Assembly: GCA_002839335.1 (NCBI GenBank)
Contig: PGXU01000015.1
Location: 1-64,000 of the forward strand
Direction of reading: 5' to 3'
Source: Spirochaetae bacterium HGW-Spirochaetae-4
GTDB taxonomy: Bacteria > Spirochaetota > Spirochaetia > Sphaerochaetales > Sphaerochaetaceae
Length of the DNA: 64,000 nt
Positions 35,395 to 44,206 of this stretch are shown one piece after another (position 1 is the first letter of the stretch; every line of letters begins with the position of its first letter). The notes under the pieces are model-generated. The model worked only from the letters and a program-made list of their open reading frames with translations, had not been told where the DNA came from and did not search any database. The position numbers and the translations under genes are program-made.

Positions 35395-36702
35395 TCACCA
35401 TCCACAAGCCTGAGTGTATGTATCTAGAACGCGTTGGATATGCCTAATTACCAAGGTTTCCGCTTTTGCCTCCAATGAACCTTCTCCAACTTCGACATAC
35501 TCGGCTGGGAAAAATTGACTGAGTAGAGAATGGGGAATCACAGCCGAATTGAGATTGTGCAAAAGTGTCCGAACAGAATCTTCAATTGTGTGGTGAGTCC
35601 AGTAATACCGAATCCGATCGCTATAACTATATGCCAACGTAAAGGACAACCCGGGACCTTTACTATAATAACCTTCCCAATATCCTGGATTCTCGAGCAT
35701 TGTCCGTTCGATGTTTTCCCGCAAGAAGGAACACCTCTTGAAGTTGTATTGTCTATGCAACTCCTTCTCTATCGATTCAAGCGCAAACAACGCTTCACGA
35801 TACGCAAAGGTCAACCATGGTCCGACTTTAAGAATACAGCAATGATCCTTCACCAATGAACCGAGTGCAGATAGAGGTTGATAATCAGTAGAATGGGCTT
35901 CACAAACAATCGAATCGTAGGAAGCCAATGCAGCATGCAGATCTTTTGCCTTGACAGGGTCGTACGACACCACTTCGTGGTCACCAAATTCTACTCCAGG
36001 TTGCACTACCAATCCGACAACCCTCTCCCATACCTCCGAAAGGCCGTGCGCTACAAAGACTTCCTGAGAAATTCGCAAAGTCTCCAGAGCCGCAGAGGGA
36101 ATCGTGGGTTCCACAACATGATGCTTTGTTGTCATACCACCAGGGATGGGGACTTCTGTTCCAACAACGTACAGGGGTTTTTCCCCTATCCGTCCGGAAT
36201 TCTCCCACGCCCGTTCCGCAACTTGGCAAAGTTTCGCTGCACGGGTAGCGACAATCCTATCATCAAGGGGTTTGTTCACATCTCCCTTGTCATCGGAACA
36301 ATACATGCTTGCATCCAGATGAATTTTCCTAAATCCAGCATGCACATAGTGTTCAATCATCACACAAGCTTTCTGCATCGCAGAATCCGCCGTCTCAGAT
36401 TTCCATAGGTTCGGACCCAAATGATCACCACCGAGTAGAATCCGATCAAAAGGATATCCAATCCTATCGGCAAGACGTTTGATATAGTCCACGAATCCCT
36501 TTGGAGTCATCCCCGTATATCCACCGAATTGGTTGACCTGGTTGGAGGTGGCTTCTATCACAAGCAGATACTTTCGAGACAATGCATGTCGCATGGAAGC
36601 TTCCAACACAATTGGATGGGCACTACAAATACTAAAGACTCCAATAGGTCTTCCCGCTTGTTTGTTGGAACGAACCAAATCCAAAAACTCCCTGCAAACC
36701 AT
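35395..36702 (-). CDS. GatZ/KbaZ-like protein (tagatose-bisphosphate aldolase non-catalytic-subunit family)
   Basis: A 435-residue TIM-barrel protein of the GatZ/KbaZ family. Motifs include G-G-D-H-L-G-P-N and H-L-D-A-S-M near residues 95-140 and V-G-T-E-V-P-I-P-G-G. Classical GatZ supports the class II aldolase GatY; some family members have been reported as ketose or ketose-phosphate 4-epimerases. No GatY or KbaY is encoded in this window, which favours an independent enzyme. The ATG at 36702 has GGAGG five bases upstream; another ATG four codons earlier overlaps that site. Confidence 0.82.
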   Translation of the reverse strand: MVCREFLDLVRSNKQAGRPIGVFSICSAHPIVLEASMRHALSRKYLLVIEATSNQVNQFGGYTGMTPKGFVDYIKRLADRIGYPFDRILLGGDHLGPNLWKSETADSAMQKACVMIEHYVHAGFRKIHLDASMYCSDDKGDVNKPLDDRIVATRAAKLCQVAERAWENSGRIGEKPLYVVGTEVPIPGGMTTKHHVVEPTIPSAALETLRISQEVFVAHGLSEVWERVVGLVVQPGVEFGDHEVVSYDPVKAKDLHAALASYDSIVCEAHSTDYQPLSALGSLVKDHCCILKVGPWLTFAYREALFALESIEKELHRQYNFKRCSFLRENIERTMLENPGYWEGYYSKGPGLSFTLAYSYSDRIRYYWTHHTIEDSVRTLLHNLNSAVIPHSLLSQFFPAEYVEVGEGSLEAKAETLVIRHIQRVLDTYTQACGW

Positions 36703-36768
36703 ACATTCCTCCATTCCAGTTATCTGCGCACTCTTGCATCAAAGTCTTGACTTGGCGATAATCAGAAG

Positions 36769-37383
36769 ATGAGCAAGCTATTTATTATGAGACATGCGGA
36801 GAGTGAAGCAAACCAAAAAAACCTGCTGGCTGGTCATCAGGATTTTCCTTTAAGTGCCAAAGGTATCGCAGATGCCGAATCCCTAGCCCAACTTTTCCTG
36901 CAAAACCACGCCCCCCCCATTGCCTACTGTTCACCACTTGTACGAGCATTGCAAACAGCCCGACCGTTTGTAATACCTCGACCGGTTCCATTGATTATTG
37001 ATCGACGGCTTATCGAACAAGATATCGGAATATTTGCCGGCAAAAGTTATGAAGATGTCGAAGGCGATCCACTGTACGAGAAAGACCGCACAAAACGGTG
37101 GGACTGGCTTCCTCCGCAAGGAGAATCGTACAGAATGATTGCAGTCAGACTCACTTCGTTCTTCAAATCGTTACCTGCCGACGGCCCCGATTGCCTAGTG
37201 ATCACCCACGCCGTCACTATGAGGGTCATGTCCGGCTTGCTCAACAACACACTCCCCGAATATCCTTCATCAATCCCAAAAAACGGGGAAATCTGGGAAG
37301 TCGATTTCCATGGTCTTGAAAATATACCAAGTATCAAGTCACTGCAATTCGATTCGTTTGCGTATATGAATTCGCGAGCTTAA
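36769..37383 (+). CDS. histidine phosphatase family protein (GpmB-like)
   Basis: A 204-residue branch of the phosphoglycerate-mutase-like phosphatases: M-R-H-A-E-S-E-A-N with catalytic His9, and the second histidine in V-I-T-H-A-V-T-M-R. The proton-donor glutamate is probably in the I-D-R-R-L-I-E segment. No clear ribosome site is present beyond AGAAG directly before the ATG. It is divergent from the GatZ-like gene and convergent with the GntR gene, so it may dephosphorylate a sugar phosphate from the same pathway. Confidence 0.85.
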   Translation: MSKLFIMRHAESEANQKNLLAGHQDFPLSAKGIADAESLAQLFLQNHAPPIAYCSPLVRALQTARPFVIPRPVPLIIDRRLIEQDIGIFAGKSYEDVEGDPLYEKDRTKRWDWLPPQGESYRMIAVRLTSFFKSLPADGPDCLVITHAVTMRVMSGLLNNTLPEYPSSIPKNGEIWEVDFHGLENIPSIKSLQFDSFAYMNSRA

Positions 37384-37394
37384 GAATACACAGG

Positions 37395-38138
37395 TCAACT
37401 ATTGTCCTTTTGACGATCTCTAAGAAATACCGTATACGAATGCATATCTCCTCGAATTACAGATGTAACATATTCAAATATCTTACCATCCGCGGTTCGG
37501 GTAACCCTCTTGCTCAGAAACAAGGCCACGGGTTTGTCGAGCTGCAATATCTCCATTTCCATGGGACCACTGATATATGTGTGGATAGTTTCGACGCAAC
37601 TGTCAATTTGGATGTTATACTGTTCCTCAAGTACACTATAGAGACCATGGACTTCCAATAATTTGGTCTTCTGTTCCAAATTGGGAACTATCCCCGCCAT
37701 GATATAGTTGTTAACGTACGCTATCGGAATACCGTCGGCGATTCGCGTCCTCTGGAGCCAGTACACTTTCTGTTCTGCTCCTATTCCCATTTCTTCCCGC
37801 ACTTTCTGGGGGGGTGTTGTCTTGGTAATCGACAGCATTCCTGTAGTAACCGCCACACCACGTTGTTCAAGTGATTCTGTGAGCGAACTGAGATAATTCA
37901 AATCTTGGGAAAGTTTGATATCTTTGACGATAGAACCCTTCCCTTGTTTTCTCCATAGATACCCGGCCTTTTCCAAATTGGAAAGTGCATTTCTCACCGT
38001 AGTTCGACTGGCATTGAACATTCTGGCCAACTCTTCTTCGGTTGGCAACAATTCTCCCGATTTATATTTTTCCTCTAGGATCCAATCTTTCAATGCTTTT
38101 TCTATCTTAGAGTATAATGGGGCGGTTCCTTTCGACAT
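37395..38138 (-). CDS. GntR-family regulator (HutC/UTRA type)
   Basis: About 247 residues: N-terminal winged helix-turn-helix (L-P-T-E-E-E-L-A-R-M-F-N-A-S-R-T-T-V-R) and a C-terminal UTRA ligand-binding domain. The ATG at 38138 gives a normal N-terminus (M-S-K-G-T-A-P-L-Y) with AAGGG nine bases upstream; an earlier ATG ten codons before is less likely. It is the last gene of the deoC operon and probably controls it; the palindrome at 41761-41776 is a candidate site. Confidence 0.9.
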   Translation of the reverse strand: MSKGTAPLYSKIEKALKDWILEEKYKSGELLPTEEELARMFNASRTTVRNALSNLEKAGYLWRKQGKGSIVKDIKLSQDLNYLSSLTESLEQRGVAVTTGMLSITKTTPPQKVREEMGIGAEQKVYWLQRTRIADGIPIAYVNNYIMAGIVPNLEQKTKLLEVHGLYSVLEEQYNIQIDSCVETIHTYISGPMEMEILQLDKPVALFLSKRVTRTADGKIFEYVTSVIRGDMHSYTVFLRDRQKDNS

Positions 38139-38158
38139 ATCGACATTCCCTTGACAAC

Positions 38159-38186
38159 AAGGGTTCACAGACTACCATGAACCCTT
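38159..38186 (-). other. intercistronic hairpin before the GntR gene
   Basis: AAGGGTTCA (38159-38167) and TGAACCCTT (38178-38186), a perfect nine-base inverted repeat between the OYE stop and the GntR start. On the transcribed strand it is followed by TTGTTGT, a weak U-rich tail. Could be a leaky terminator or an operator. Confidence 0.45.
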
Positions 38187-38199
38187 GCAATCGTTAGTA

Positions 38200-39441
38200 T
38201 CAGGTGTGTGCGACCCGTAATTTACCTTTCACTTTCCGTGTCTTCACCAATTCTTCGGTGTATCTTTTATTGTACGTAGCACACCCGACCTTGCTCTGTT
38301 GAATCAACAGTTCAAGACAATTGTCACATACTGTACACCAATTGATTTCAGATTCTCTACCCTCAAGCAATTTTTTGGGCAACGCAGGGTCTGCAAACGA
38401 TTGTCTTCCCAAAGCGATCATATCCACCACACCACGCTCGATGCATTGGGCTCCATAATTGAAAAGACTGCTTTGATCTTCCGATATGGCACAAAGTCCA
38501 TTTTTCCCATTCCTGAACAAACTGAAATTTGATCCAATCATTACTGTTTCAGGACGAAGCTGCTTTTTCATGGTTTTCGCGAAATACTGGTGCAAATACG
38601 CGTAATATGGAGAATATTTATCCTGTTGAGTCAAGTTAATGGTAATCGATGGACTTCCCGCCGACTGAATGAAATACTGCGCACCCCGTTCTTCCAAGCC
38701 TTTGAGCAGAGCTATCGGTTCCGTGAAATCAATAATTGGTGAATCGGGACCATCTGTTCCGAATCCACCCGGGAACCCCTCCCAAATCGAAACTTTTGAC
38801 CCAATCAGGAAATTCGGATCATTTACCTCTTTCGCTATCCGTTCATACAATTCAAACGCAAAACGACTCCTGTTCTGCCAATCACCACCATACTTCCATT
38901 TGCGATCATTGTACGGGCGGAGAATTTGCGATCCCAGGTATCCATGGCAGAGCTTCATGTCAATTCCATCAGCACCTGCATCATAAGCAATTCGGGCAGA
39001 AAGAACGAACTGATCCATAATCTTTTCGAGCTCATCTTCGCTCAGCAAATCGCCACCATATCCATGCAAAGGTTTTACGGTGACTCTTCGAGAGAATTCA
39101 GGATTGGACAACTCTCCCGAATGAGTCAATTGAAATACAAACAGCATGTTTGGATTGTGTGCTTTCACATCGCCCACAAACTTCCCCAGTGCTTTGGCAT
39201 TCTCAGGAAGTATTGTCAGTTGGTTGCTACGACTTCGACTTTCCCGTGTCACGGTTATCGCTTCCAACGATACGAAACCGGCTCCACCTTGAGCAAGTTT
39301 TTGGTACCGTTCAAGCGTTTCCTGGGATGGATTCCCATTCACATCTTCATCATTACATTCCATTGCTTGGATGAAGAACCGGTTTGAAGCCTCCCGCTTC
39401 CCAATTCGTATAGGTTGCAACAACGTTTCTCGATAACCCAT
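38200..39441 (-). CDS. NADH:flavin oxidoreductase, Old Yellow Enzyme family
   Basis: A 413-residue flavin-dependent TIM-barrel reductase. It has the OYE active-site pattern (C-H-G-Y-L-G-S-Q, with R-P-Y-N-D-R-K-W nearby) and a C-terminal cysteine group C-T-V-C-D-N-C plus a later Cys, like the iron-sulfur site of dienoyl-CoA-reductase-type members. The second, NADH-binding half of those larger enzymes is missing. GGAGGGG precedes the ATG. Sitting in a sugar operon with deoC and a kinase, it may reduce an unsaturated sugar-derived ketone; that role is inference. Confidence 0.82.
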   Translation of the reverse strand: MGYRETLLQPIRIGKREASNRFFIQAMECNDEDVNGNPSQETLERYQKLAQGGAGFVSLEAITVTRESRSRSNQLTILPENAKALGKFVGDVKAHNPNMLFVFQLTHSGELSNPEFSRRVTVKPLHGYGGDLLSEDELEKIMDQFVLSARIAYDAGADGIDMKLCHGYLGSQILRPYNDRKWKYGGDWQNRSRFAFELYERIAKEVNDPNFLIGSKVSIWEGFPGGFGTDGPDSPIIDFTEPIALLKGLEERGAQYFIQSAGSPSITINLTQQDKYSPYYAYLHQYFAKTMKKQLRPETVMIGSNFSLFRNGKNGLCAISEDQSSLFNYGAQCIERGVVDMIALGRQSFADPALPKKLLEGRESEINWCTVCDNCLELLIQQSKVGCATYNKRYTEELVKTRKVKGKLRVAHT

Positions 39442-39542
39442 ACAGCCCCTCCTTATTTTTACATATAGTATACAAATTTCCATTAACAGAGCTGTTGAAA
39501 TCCTTCAAAGCACCGTCAATCGAAGAATTCTCAATCTACACT

Positions 39543-41060
39543 TCATGCATCAAAAAACTCAATTTCAGAAAGCTTATAGCGAGTTTTCCGATAGGTTTCA
39601 AAAGCTTGCCTGTACCGATCTGTTCGTGACTTATCGGGTACAACGATACCGATTTCCTGCACAAGGTCATCAATATGTTCAAAGCTGGACCAAAAACCGG
39701 CTCCAACGGCAGCTGTCGCAGCAGCACCTAGAGCCGCCGCATCTTGATCAGCACTCAGCTGACTTACCTGGACATCGAACACATCCGCAAACATTTGTCT
39801 CCAGAAGGGGCTCTTGCTTCCACCTCCTACCAACACCAGATTTCCTGATAGAGATGTCAATTTCTGCAATTTTCGATACATATCATACAGTTCAAAAGTC
39901 ACGCCCTCCAATACAGAGCGGGCGATATCGGAAAATGTCGTCCCCAGCGTCACATTCAATAGCGCCCCAGTAATATTCGGGTAATCGCTTGATGCAGGAG
40001 CACCCGCCAAAGTTGGATTGAAAATGACGCCATTCGATCCAATCCTGCTCATCTCGGCAGCTTGGTCGATCACAACATACGGGTCGACTTTTCGCAGACC
40101 TCCCTCTGTCACTGCGTTTCCGGCGAGGGTATCGCGAAACCAGCGAAGAGAATTCCCGGCGCTAAAAATCGAAGTCGCCGATGTGTACATATTTGGAATC
40201 ACATGATCGAATACGAAAGGTTTTATCTTGGAATCCACCAATGGTTTCTCAGACGAAACAGCAATCCAAGCCGAAGAACCTAAGGATAGGTACTGTCGCC
40301 CATCTACTACATTCCTTGAACCCAGAGCCATGCAGGAGTTGTCGACACCACCACAATAGACATCGACATCACGGGAAAGCCCAAGTGCCGTTGCAGCTTC
40401 AGGACACAGGCACCCGATTCTTTCTGTCGAGGCTATAGGCTCTGGCAATAATGTGCGGGAGATATCGGCCGCACAGAGATATTCATCAATGTATTCGCGT
40501 TTTTCCAAAGAATAAGAACCTAAACCGGAAGCATAGGAATAGTCAGTGGCGAATTCTCCGGTAAGCAAAAAGTTGATATAATCCTTTGACCCCAGGATTC
40601 TGTCGACAGAAGAAAACATATCGGGATAGGTATCCTTGTACCACATCATTTTGAAGAGAGAATAACATTCGGGCGTGAATCCGTTCCCGGTCGATGTATA
40701 CCACTCCTCCTGATCTATTACGCTGAAGAAGCGTGCTGTTTGTTCGATAGGTCGGGTGTCGGACCATATTGGAATATCATCGAAAACTATTCGTCCCTTC
40801 CGATCCAAGGGAATCACGGTAAGGCTCTGCCCAGATATCGCGATAGCTTTGATTGCTTTTGCCCGGTCGGGATGCTCCCTACACAAGAGACGCGTCCCTT
40901 CTACAATTGCGTACCACCAATCCTGTGGATCTTGTACATGAAATCGACTGGAAGGATACGAGGTTGCGTAGGGCATAAAGGCCTTGTCGACCAGTCTTCC
41001 CGAGTCCTCGAACAAACAGACTTTCGCCCCACCAGTTCCCAAATCGAAGGCAAGTATCAT
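39543..41060 (-). CDS. FGGY-family carbohydrate kinase (xylulokinase-like)
   Basis: A 505-residue sugar kinase with A-F-D-L-G-T-G-G-A-K at the N-terminus, C-G-G-V-D-N-S-C in the middle and L-V-G-G-G-S-K-S-P-F-W-R in the C-terminal domain. The ATG at 41060 follows AGAGG; the frame's upstream extension overlaps the deoC end. The gene starts just inside the last codons of deoC, so the two are translationally coupled. It could phosphorylate a deoxy or branched ketose whose phosphate deoC then cleaves. Confidence 0.86.
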   Translation of the reverse strand: MILAFDLGTGGAKVCLFEDSGRLVDKAFMPYATSYPSSRFHVQDPQDWWYAIVEGTRLLCREHPDRAKAIKAIAISGQSLTVIPLDRKGRIVFDDIPIWSDTRPIEQTARFFSVIDQEEWYTSTGNGFTPECYSLFKMMWYKDTYPDMFSSVDRILGSKDYINFLLTGEFATDYSYASGLGSYSLEKREYIDEYLCAADISRTLLPEPIASTERIGCLCPEAATALGLSRDVDVYCGGVDNSCMALGSRNVVDGRQYLSLGSSAWIAVSSEKPLVDSKIKPFVFDHVIPNMYTSATSIFSAGNSLRWFRDTLAGNAVTEGGLRKVDPYVVIDQAAEMSRIGSNGVIFNPTLAGAPASSDYPNITGALLNVTLGTTFSDIARSVLEGVTFELYDMYRKLQKLTSLSGNLVLVGGGSKSPFWRQMFADVFDVQVSQLSADQDAAALGAAATAAVGAGFWSSFEHIDDLVQEIGIVVPDKSRTDRYRQAFETYRKTRYKLSEIEFFDA

Positions 41061-41070
41061 GCGACAACCT

Positions 41071-41739
41071 CTACTTGTCAAAGCTTTGTACTATTTCGAT
41101 CGAAGTGAGTACATTCATGCCAAACCGATCGACACCCAGATCAAGCATCTGCCTGAAGGTATCAATGTCCCGGATTCCACCAGATGCCTTCACCTTGATA
41201 CGGTGCCCGACAATCTCCTTGATCATCCGTATCGTATCCACTGTGGTTCCACCCAAAGCCCAGCCTGTACCGGTCTTCACAAAATCGGCTCCCGCTTCGA
41301 TACAAATCTCACAACCGGCCTTGATTTCTTCAGGTGACAAATAATTGGTCTCCAGGATCACTTTCAACGGCAACCCTTTGCCAACAGCACGAACCTGTCG
41401 TATTTCTTCAAGAACATATGCATAATCCCCAGACTTCAATTTACCAATATTTAGCACCATATCCATTTCCTGAACACCATCTTCAATCAGCTGTCCAGCT
41501 TCAAAAACCTTGGTTTTGATATGCGCTCCTCCAGAAGGAAAACCAACTGGTGCACCTACCAAAATATCTGGAGAATCGGAAAGCGCTTTGCTCAGATATC
41601 GAGTCCAGGATGGTAGTGTGTGCACCGAGATGAATCGATACTTCTTTGCGAAGGATACAAGCTCATCTATTTCCTTTTTTCCATGATATGCCTGTACCGC
41701 ACTGATATCGATTAGTCGAGCAGCATCATTCGCAGTCAT
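41071..41739 (-). CDS. deoC: deoxyribose-phosphate aldolase family
   Basis: A 222-residue class I aldolase. The catalytic set is present: Asp93 (M-D-M-V-L-N-I-G), the Schiff-base Lys155 (F-V-K-T-G-T-G-W) and Lys184 (V-K-A-S-G-G-I-R). The ATG at 41739 follows GTGAGGG by six bases; an ATG nine codons earlier is less well placed. Known members cleave 2-deoxyribose 5-phosphate to acetaldehyde and glyceraldehyde 3-phosphate. Here it leads an operon with an FGGY kinase and an OYE reductase rather than nucleoside enzymes, so a different deoxy-sugar phosphate is possible. Confidence 0.9.
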   Translation of the reverse strand: MTANDAARLIDISAVQAYHGKKEIDELVSFAKKYRFISVHTLPSWTRYLSKALSDSPDILVGAPVGFPSGGAHIKTKVFEAGQLIEDGVQEMDMVLNIGKLKSGDYAYVLEEIRQVRAVGKGLPLKVILETNYLSPEEIKAGCEICIEAGADFVKTGTGWALGGTTVDTIRMIKEIVGHRIKVKASGGIRDIDTFRQMLDLGVDRFGMNVLTSIEIVQSFDK

Positions 41740-41760
41740 TTTTGCCCTCACTTTATACTC

Positions 41761-41818
41761 ATACAATTGCTTGTATATTTGTTACTACAATTTAAGCCCA
41801 ATGAATCATACATGTCAA
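41761..41818 (-). promoter_or_regulatory. promoter and candidate GntR site of the deoC operon
   Basis: On the minus strand TTGACA (41813-41818), 17 bases, TTAAAT (41790-41795). Downstream, ATACAA-TTGC-TTGTAT (41761-41776) is a palindrome in the position of an operator. A related TTGTATAC occurs before the OYE gene near 39470. Confidence 0.5.
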
Positions 41819-41888
41819 GTTTTATTTATAAATAAAATTTTTATTTTATTGTTTTGTATAAACTAAACTTGCTTTCCACTCCTATAAA

Positions 41889-41933
41889 TTTGTTGATATT
41901 TTTATTGACACATCAACAAACACATCTTATCCT
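41889..41933 (+). promoter_or_regulatory. promoter with overlapping inverted repeat, epimerase gene
   Basis: TTGACA (41905-41910), 17 bases, TATCCT (41928-41933). The -35 is bracketed by TTTGTTGAT (41889-41897) and ATCAACAAA (41912-41920), nine-base perfect inverted arms, which looks like an operator. Confidence 0.55.
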
Positions 41934-41973
41934 TTCTGTATGATTCCAAAGAATCCATTAAGGAGCACGTAAT

Positions 41974-42948
41974 ATGAAAATTGGATTATTTACCGCTACA
42001 TACCTAGATTTGTCTTTCAGGGAAGTGTGTAGGAAGGCGGCGGACTATGGGTACGAAGCTGTCGAAATTCCAGCATTCAAAGACGGAAATCCGCACCTCG
42101 ATATCGATGCGATGATTGAAAACAAGACAGCCAAGGAGATTAAGAAAGTCGTCAAGGACCATGGACTGATGATATCTGCGTTGAGCAATCATACCGAATC
42201 GCTGCTGGTACTCGGCCCGTACGGCGATGATACTGCATGGATCCATCCGGGAACCAAGGAAGAACGCATCAAATATGGATCGGAACGTATCATAAAGGCA
42301 GCCCAGGCAGCTAATGAACTGGAAGTTCCGGTTGTTTGTGGTTTCATAGGTTGTGAAAATTTCGGACGCTTCTTTCCGTTCCCCTACTCGAAGGGATGGG
42401 AAGTCATGGAAATGGAGTTCGTGGAACGCTGGGGGAAAATACTTGATAAGTTCAAGGAATACGGAATCAAGTTTGCACACGAACCACACCCGAACCAATT
42501 GGTCTATGATATCGATACGGCGTTGCGAAGTGTGGAACTAATGGAAGGACGTCCCGAATGGGGATTCAATTTCGATCCTGCAAACCTAATTTATCTCGGT
42601 ATCGATGTGGAGAACTTCATCGACAAACTCGGAAAGCACATTTACCACGTCCATGCGAAGGATGGTCAGGTTGTCAGCCATAATGTTCGGAATTCCGGAG
42701 TCATCCCGCAAGGTAATTGGCAGAATCTGAACCGTGGGTTCCGATTTAGGATCCCAGGTTGGGGTTCGGTACCATGGAAAAATGTAATAACAGAACTTTC
42801 TATGATCGGATATGATTATGTTATGAGTTATGAACATGAAGATGTTACGATGAGCAGGGAGGATGGAATCGCAAAAACAATTGAATTCCTTAAGCCTCTT
42901 GTAATCAATAGTCCGTACGAAGGTCGAAACGACGCTTTGTTCAAATGA
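41974..42948 (+). CDS. sugar phosphate isomerase/epimerase (TIM barrel, AP-endonuclease-2 type)
   Basis: A 324-residue metal-dependent TIM barrel. Visible ligand-bearing motifs: E-I-P-A-F, H-E-P-H-P-N-Q, N-F-D-P-A-N-L, H-V-H-A-K-D and Y-E-H-E-D-V-T-M. AAGGAG precedes the ATG. It is a close paralogue of the protein at 44207-45184 (same motifs throughout, about half the residues alike by eye), though the two are in separate operons. Family members isomerise or epimerise sugars, inosose or sugar acids. It is followed, after a palindromic repeat, by a zinc dehydrogenase. Confidence 0.82.
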   Translation: MKIGLFTATYLDLSFREVCRKAADYGYEAVEIPAFKDGNPHLDIDAMIENKTAKEIKKVVKDHGLMISALSNHTESLLVLGPYGDDTAWIHPGTKEERIKYGSERIIKAAQAANELEVPVVCGFIGCENFGRFFPFPYSKGWEVMEMEFVERWGKILDKFKEYGIKFAHEPHPNQLVYDIDTALRSVELMEGRPEWGFNFDPANLIYLGIDVENFIDKLGKHIYHVHAKDGQVVSHNVRNSGVIPQGNWQNLNRGFRFRIPGWGSVPWKNVITELSMIGYDYVMSYEHEDVTMSREDGIAKTIEFLKPLVINSPYEGRNDALFK

Positions 42949-42984
42949 ATGGTATCAATACCCAAGAGCCCGGGTAATGGACCG

Positions 42985-43052
42985 TACATTCCCGGCACTC
43001 GTTCAGGAGAGAAAGCTGTATGACGATTCTCTCCTCTCGCTTCGTTTAGAAA
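42985..43052 (+). repeat. palindromic intergenic repeat, long copy
   Basis: A 68-base unit with ends like those at 33811-33928 (TACATTCCCGGCACTCG ... TCTCGCTTCGTTTAGAAAT). Its insert forms its own perfect stem, GGAGAGAA (43006-43013) with TTCTCTCC (43027-43034). It lies between the epimerase and the dehydrogenase genes. Confidence 0.55.
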
Positions 43053-43074
43053 TATGAATATCGAGGTAAAGATT

Positions 43075-44136
43075 ATGTCAAAAACTATGAGAGCTGCAGT
43101 TTATGAAAACCCGGGAGTGATTACCGTCAAAGATGTACCGATCCCAGAAATCAATGATTCTGAGGTCTTGATCAAGATCGCCTACACTGGCATTTGCGGT
43201 ACCGATTGGAGCATCTACACAGGCAAATATTCAGCCGACAAGTTGCCTCTTATCGCAGGTCACGAATTCTCTGGTACAATCGTTGAAGTTGGTTCCGAAG
43301 TGATCGGGCTTTCTGTCGGAGACCGTGTGACTGCGGATATCAACATGGGATGTGGCCATTGCTTCTATTGCAGAAAAGGCCAGACCCTGCTCTGTTCCGA
43401 ATTCAGGCAATTGGGTATCCACATGGATGGAGCCTTTGCGGAGTACGTCAAGGCACCATGGAAACTCATCCACAAGATACCCGAATCCATGGATATGCTG
43501 AAAGCCGCTTTTGTGGAACCGACATCTTGCGTCATCCACTCGTTGAAAGCACTGAACATGCCAATCGGATCAAGTATCGCTATCTTGGGAAGTGGATTGG
43601 GTAGCTTGCATGCAGCCGCCGCAAAAGAGCGGGGTGCCGCACCTATCATTGTGATTGGAAGGAACAAGGACCGTTTGGAAATCGCAAAAAAAATGGGAGC
43701 GGATATCGTAATCAGCACTGAAGATTACCCGGATCCCGTTGAGCGGGTGAGGGAACTCACTGGCGGCCGAGGTGCCGACTACGTAATCGAATCGGTCGGA
43801 ACTCCAGAAACATATGAACAAGCTCTCGATATGCTACGTCCAGGCGGTACATTGGCTGCTTTTGGAATAACTGCCGATGATGATGTCATGCGAATCAATC
43901 CTGCAAAACTGGTATTGAGTGAAAAAAAGATAACAAGTTCATGTGCAGGGGTAGGCGAAGACTGGACTGATGCCATCACCCTTTTGTCCAACAATCGAAT
44001 CGACCCAACACCACTTTTTTCAAAAATCATGCCACTCGATAAAATGGAAGAGGCTCTTCTGCTACTCCAAAAAAATAGAAACCTCGTAAAGATTTTCATC
44101 ACACCTGTCGAAGGATCGGAAACTATCAATCTCTGA
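43075..44136 (+). CDS. zinc-dependent polyol/threonine-type dehydrogenase
   Basis: A 353-residue medium-chain dehydrogenase with catalytic Cys41 and His63-Glu64, structural zinc Cys93, Cys96, Cys99 and Cys107, and the G-S-G-L-G-S cofactor turn. The ATG at 43075 has GAGG eight bases upstream; an ATG seven codons earlier lies at the end of the repeat. It is co-oriented with the epimerase gene and is followed by a strong terminator. Confidence 0.88.
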   Translation: MSKTMRAAVYENPGVITVKDVPIPEINDSEVLIKIAYTGICGTDWSIYTGKYSADKLPLIAGHEFSGTIVEVGSEVIGLSVGDRVTADINMGCGHCFYCRKGQTLLCSEFRQLGIHMDGAFAEYVKAPWKLIHKIPESMDMLKAAFVEPTSCVIHSLKALNMPIGSSIAILGSGLGSLHAAAAKERGAAPIIVIGRNKDRLEIAKKMGADIVISTEDYPDPVERVRELTGGRGADYVIESVGTPETYEQALDMLRPGGTLAAFGITADDDVMRINPAKLVLSEKKITSSCAGVGEDWTDAITLLSNNRIDPTPLFSKIMPLDKMEEALLLLQKNRNLVKIFITPVEGSETINL

Positions 44137-44160
44137 ATCTAATCCATCCGTAAATATAAA

Positions 44161-44184
44161 AAGGCGGCTCTTCGGCCGCCTTTT
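44161..44184. terminator. bidirectional rho-independent terminator
   Basis: AAGGCGGC (44161-44168) and GCCGCCTT (44175-44182) with a TCTTCG loop, followed by TT on the plus strand and by TTTTTATATTTA on the minus strand reading. It serves both the dehydrogenase gene and the convergent epimerase operon. Confidence 0.9.
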
Positions 44185-44206
44185 CAACATACTCGGAGTC
44201 TATTGC

